Both the position numbers and the translations under genes were made by a program. Shown piece by piece: positions 61,510 to 64,000 of a stretch of 64,000 nucleotides of DNA (positions are counted from its first letter, which is position 1; every line of letters begins with the position of its first letter). Below the pieces are notes generated by a model that made no database searches, had not been told where the DNA came from, and saw only the letters and a program-made list of their open reading frames with translations. Source of the DNA: Burhinus oedicnemus (lineage: Eukaryota; Chordata; Aves; Charadriiformes; Burhinidae); NCBI GenBank assembly GCA_008921705.1, contig VFFE01006799.1:1560463-1624462 (forward strand), given 5' to 3'.

Positions 61510-63929
61510 AATGTAGACACTGATGAAATATTCTATAAGCAGCTAGCAGAGGTCTCGTGATCGCTTGCCCTTGTTCTCATGGGGGACTTCAACTTCCCAG
61601 ATGTCTGCTGGAAATATAACACAGCAGAGAGGGAACAGTCCCGGAGGTTCCTGGAGTGTGTGGAAGACAACTTCTTAACACAGCTGGTGAGGGAGCCAAC
61701 TAGGGGAAGCACCCTACTGGACCTACTGTTTGTTAAGAGAGGAGGCCTTGTGGGGGATCTAAAGGTTGGAGGTCGTCTTGGGCAGGGTGACCACGAAATG
61801 GTAGAGTTTTCAATTCTTGGAGAAGCAAGGCGGGGAGACAGCAGAACGGCCACCTTGGACTTCCGAAGGGCAGACTTTAGCCTGTTTAGGAGCATGGTTG
61901 AGAGTGTCACTTGGGAGACAGTCCTGAAGGGCAAAGGTGCCCTGGAAGGCTAGTCATACTTTAAGCAGGAACTCTTAGAAGCACAGAAGGCCATCCCCAT
62001 GTCCCAAAAAACAAGACGACGGGGAAGAAGACCAGCCTGGCTAAATAGAGAGCTTTGGCTGGACCTCAGGAACAAAAGGAAAGTTTACATTCTTTGGAAA
62101 AGGGGGTTGGCAACTTATGAGGAATACCAAGATGTAGTGAAGCTATGCAGGGGGACAATTAGAAGGGCCAATGCCCAAGCAGAACACAGCTTGGCCACTG
62201 TGGTTAAAGATAATAAGAAGAGGTTCTTTCAGTATATCAGTAGAAAAAGGAAGACTAGGGAGAATGTAGGCCCACTGATGAATGAGATGGGCACCCTAGT
62301 GGTGGAAGACACAGAGAAGGCGGAGTTGCTGAATGCCTTCTTTTCTTTGGTCTTCACTGCTAAAGCTGTCCCTCATGAACCCCAGACCCTGGAGGCAAGG
62401 GGGAAGGCCTGGAGAGAGGAAGATTTTCCCTCAGTTGAGGAGGACTGGGTTAGAGACCACTTGGCCAGCCTGGACACCCATAAGTCCATGGGCCCTGATG
62501 GGATGCACCCATGAGTGCTGAGAGTGCTGGCAGATGTTATTGCTAGACCATTCTCCATCATCTTTGGAAGGTCATGGGGAACAGGAGAGGTGCCTGAGGA
62601 CTGGAATAAGGCCAACATCGCTCCAATCTTCAAAAAGGGCAAGAAAGAGGACCCAGGGAACTACAGGCCGGTCAGTCTCACCTCTGTCCCTGGGAAGGTT
62701 ATGGAGCGACTTGTTCTGGATGTCGTCTCCAAACACATTGAAGAACAGGAAGTTATTGGAAGTGGTCAACATGGATTTACCAAGGGTAAATCATGCTTGA
62801 CCAATCTGATATCCTTCTGTGATGTTATAACTGCTTGGCTGGATAAGGGGAGAGCAGTAGAGGTCATCTACCTTGACTTCAGCAAGGCTTTTGATACTGT
62901 CTCCCATAACATCCTCATTAGGAAGCTGAGGAAGTGTGGGCTAGATGAAGAGACAGTGAGGTGGATTGAGAGCTGGCTATGTGACAGAACTCAGAGGGTT
63001 GTGATTAATGGAGCAGTGTCAAGTTGGAGGCCTGTAGCCAGTGGTGTCCCCCAGGGGTCAATACTCGGTCCAATCTTGTTCAATATATTCATCAGTGACC
63101 TGGGTGAGGGGACAGAGTGTTTCCTCAGCAAGTTTGCTGATAATACCAAACTGGGAGGGGTGGGTGACACTCCAGAGGGCTGCGCTGCCATCCAGCATGA
63201 CCTGGACAGGCTGGAGTGCTGGGCAGAGAAGAACCTAATGAGGTCCAACAAGAGCAAGTGTAGGGTCCTGCACCTGGGGAGGAAGAATGCTAGGCACCAA
63301 TATAGGCTAGAGGTGGACCTGCTGGAAAGCAGTTCTGAGGAGAAGGATCTGGGGGTCCTGGTAGATAGGAAATTATCCATGAGCCAGCAATGTGCCCTTG
63401 TTGCCAGGAAGGCCAATGGAATCCTGGGCTGCATAGGGAAGAGTGTGGCCAGTAGGTCGAGGGAGGTCATTCTCCCCCTCTACTCGGCACTGGTGAGGCC
63501 ACAGCTGGAATACTGGGTCCAGATCTGGGCTCCCCAGCTCAAGCGGGACAGGGAACTACTGGAGAGTGTCCAGCGCAGGGCAACAAAGGTGACTGGGGGA
63601 CTGGAGCATCTCCCTTACGAGGAAAGGCTGAGAGAGCTGGGACTTCTTAAAAGAGAAGGCTGAGGGGAGACCTTATTCTTGCTTGTAAGTATCTAAAGGG
63701 TGGGTTGAAGGAGGATGGAGCCAGACTCTTTTCAGTGGTTCCCAGTGACAGGACGAGGGGCAACGGGCACAAGCTGGAACACAGGAAGTTCCATTCAAAC
63801 CTAAGAAAAAACTTCTTTACGGTGAGGGTGCCAGAGCACTGGAACAGGCTGCCCAGGGAGGTTGTGGAGTCCCCTTCTCTGGAGATTTTCAAGACCCGCC
63901 TGGCTGCAGTCCTGAGTAATGTGCTGTAG
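61510..63929 (+). pseudogene. CR1 ORF2 pseudogene (partial endonuclease, reverse transcriptase)
   Basis: ORF2 normally encodes an AP-type endonuclease and reverse transcriptase for target-primed reverse transcription. Here the N-terminal part of the endonuclease is deleted. The frame resumes at VDTDEIFYKQLAEVS and LMGDFNFPDVCW (GDFN motif, about 61579-61614), then STLLDLLFV and GDHEMVEF. RT motifs follow in one frame broken by stops at 61558, 61951 and 62512: GNYRPVSLT (about 62659), [10 protein letters not shown] (62869), [11 protein letters not shown] (63040) and FADN (63133-63144). The usual motif is FADD, so the second catalytic Asp is Asn. A small deletion near 63650 shifts the frame, and the C-terminus ([15 protein letters not shown] to AAVLSNVL, stop 63927-63929) is in the new frame. 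No active product is expected. Confidence 0.9.
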
Positions 63930-64000
63930 GCATTCCTGCTTTAGCAGGGGAGTTGGACTAGATGATCTCTAGAGGTCCCTTCCAACTCTGAAAATTCCGT

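Larger units (their letters stand above)
60291..64000 (+). mobile_element. Near-full-length CR1 LINE with 5' region, ORF1, ORF2 and 3' UTR (inactivated)
   Basis: A GC-rich 5' region (60291-60724) is followed by ORF1, ORF2 and a CR1 3' UTR ending in GGTCCCTTCCAACTCTGAAA at the window edge. The terminal repeats, if present, would lie just beyond. The visible length of 3.7 kb against about 4.5 kb for a complete CR1 fits an internal deletion near 61505-61512. It is disabled by nonsense codons at 60959, 61121, 61558, 61951 and 62512, frameshifts near 61345 and 63650, and a FADN catalytic motif. Several stops look like CpG decay (CGA to TGA). It is older than the 36.9 kb copy but complete enough to show the 5' end, which is uncommon because most CR1 copies are severely 5'-truncated. 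Confidence 0.95.

Noticed and set aside
61533..63470. Minus-strand open frames of up to 159 codons
   Set aside because: They are antisense shadows of CR1 ORF2.
1..64000. Prokaryotic operons, phage, CRISPR arrays, toxin systems or endogenous retroviral genes
   Set aside because: None of the expected gene density, direct-repeat arrays, long terminal repeats, or gag/pol/env-like frames are present. The only reverse transcriptases found are LINE-type.

Overview
The window looks like a bird (avian) nuclear genome. It is AT-rich, mostly non-coding vertebrate DNA with long homopolymers and T/G-rich low-complexity tracts. The dominant identifiable elements are CR1 (chicken repeat 1) non-LTR retrotransposons, and two of the four younger copies keep or partly keep the avian ATTCTATGA-type 3' terminus. 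Several much older, decayed CR1 relics, MIR-like SINE fragments, a possible L2-like relic and two possible palindromic MITE fossils lie beneath them. I see no bacterial operon, viral genome, CRISPR array, rRNA or functional tRNA gene.

Layout. 1-8.6 kb is non-coding, with a 40-A tract, a hairpin, a decayed CR1 at about 4.2-4.9 kb (+) and another at 7.2-7.6 kb (-). At 8.66-9.99 kb (+) three short open segments with splice-like borders may be the last exons of an unrecognised gene. A 5'-truncated CR1 occupies 11.9-12.7 kb (+). At 13.9-14.2 kb a segment is open and splice-bordered on both strands. From 18.7 to 21.9 kb there are three minus-strand CR1 pieces: two ancient and one intermediate. 24.7-26.1 kb holds a cluster of T/G-rich tracts with a G-quadruplex motif. 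A CpG island at about 30.3-31.8 kb carries a 20-base assembly gap (31002-31021) and is the clearest promoter candidate. Splice-donor evidence in it points to minus-strand transcription, with a possible start-codon exon at 29.0-29.2 kb. 32-60 kb is largely gene-free, with a long-ORF CR1 at 36.9-38.1 kb (-), a MIR-like SINE at 35.5 kb, an ancient CR1 at 48.2-49.0 kb (+) and a 44-bp tandem duplication beside it. 60.29-64.0 kb holds a near-full-length CR1 (+) with 5' region, ORF1 and ORF2, disabled by stop codons, an internal deletion, a frameshift and a changed catalytic residue.

How it fits together. The CR1 copies form at least two age layers: fairly young copies with readable protein, and relics recognisable only by short reverse-transcriptase or 3'-UTR landmarks. 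All visible CR1 copies are probably non-autonomous now. The cellular gene or genes using the CpG island could not be identified by name. All exon calls are inferences from open frames, splice signals and phase, and are given low confidence. I found no convincing novel biological system. The most testable items are the splice-consistent exon candidates, the ORF1-ORF2 deletion fusion in the terminal CR1, and the CpG-island promoter.
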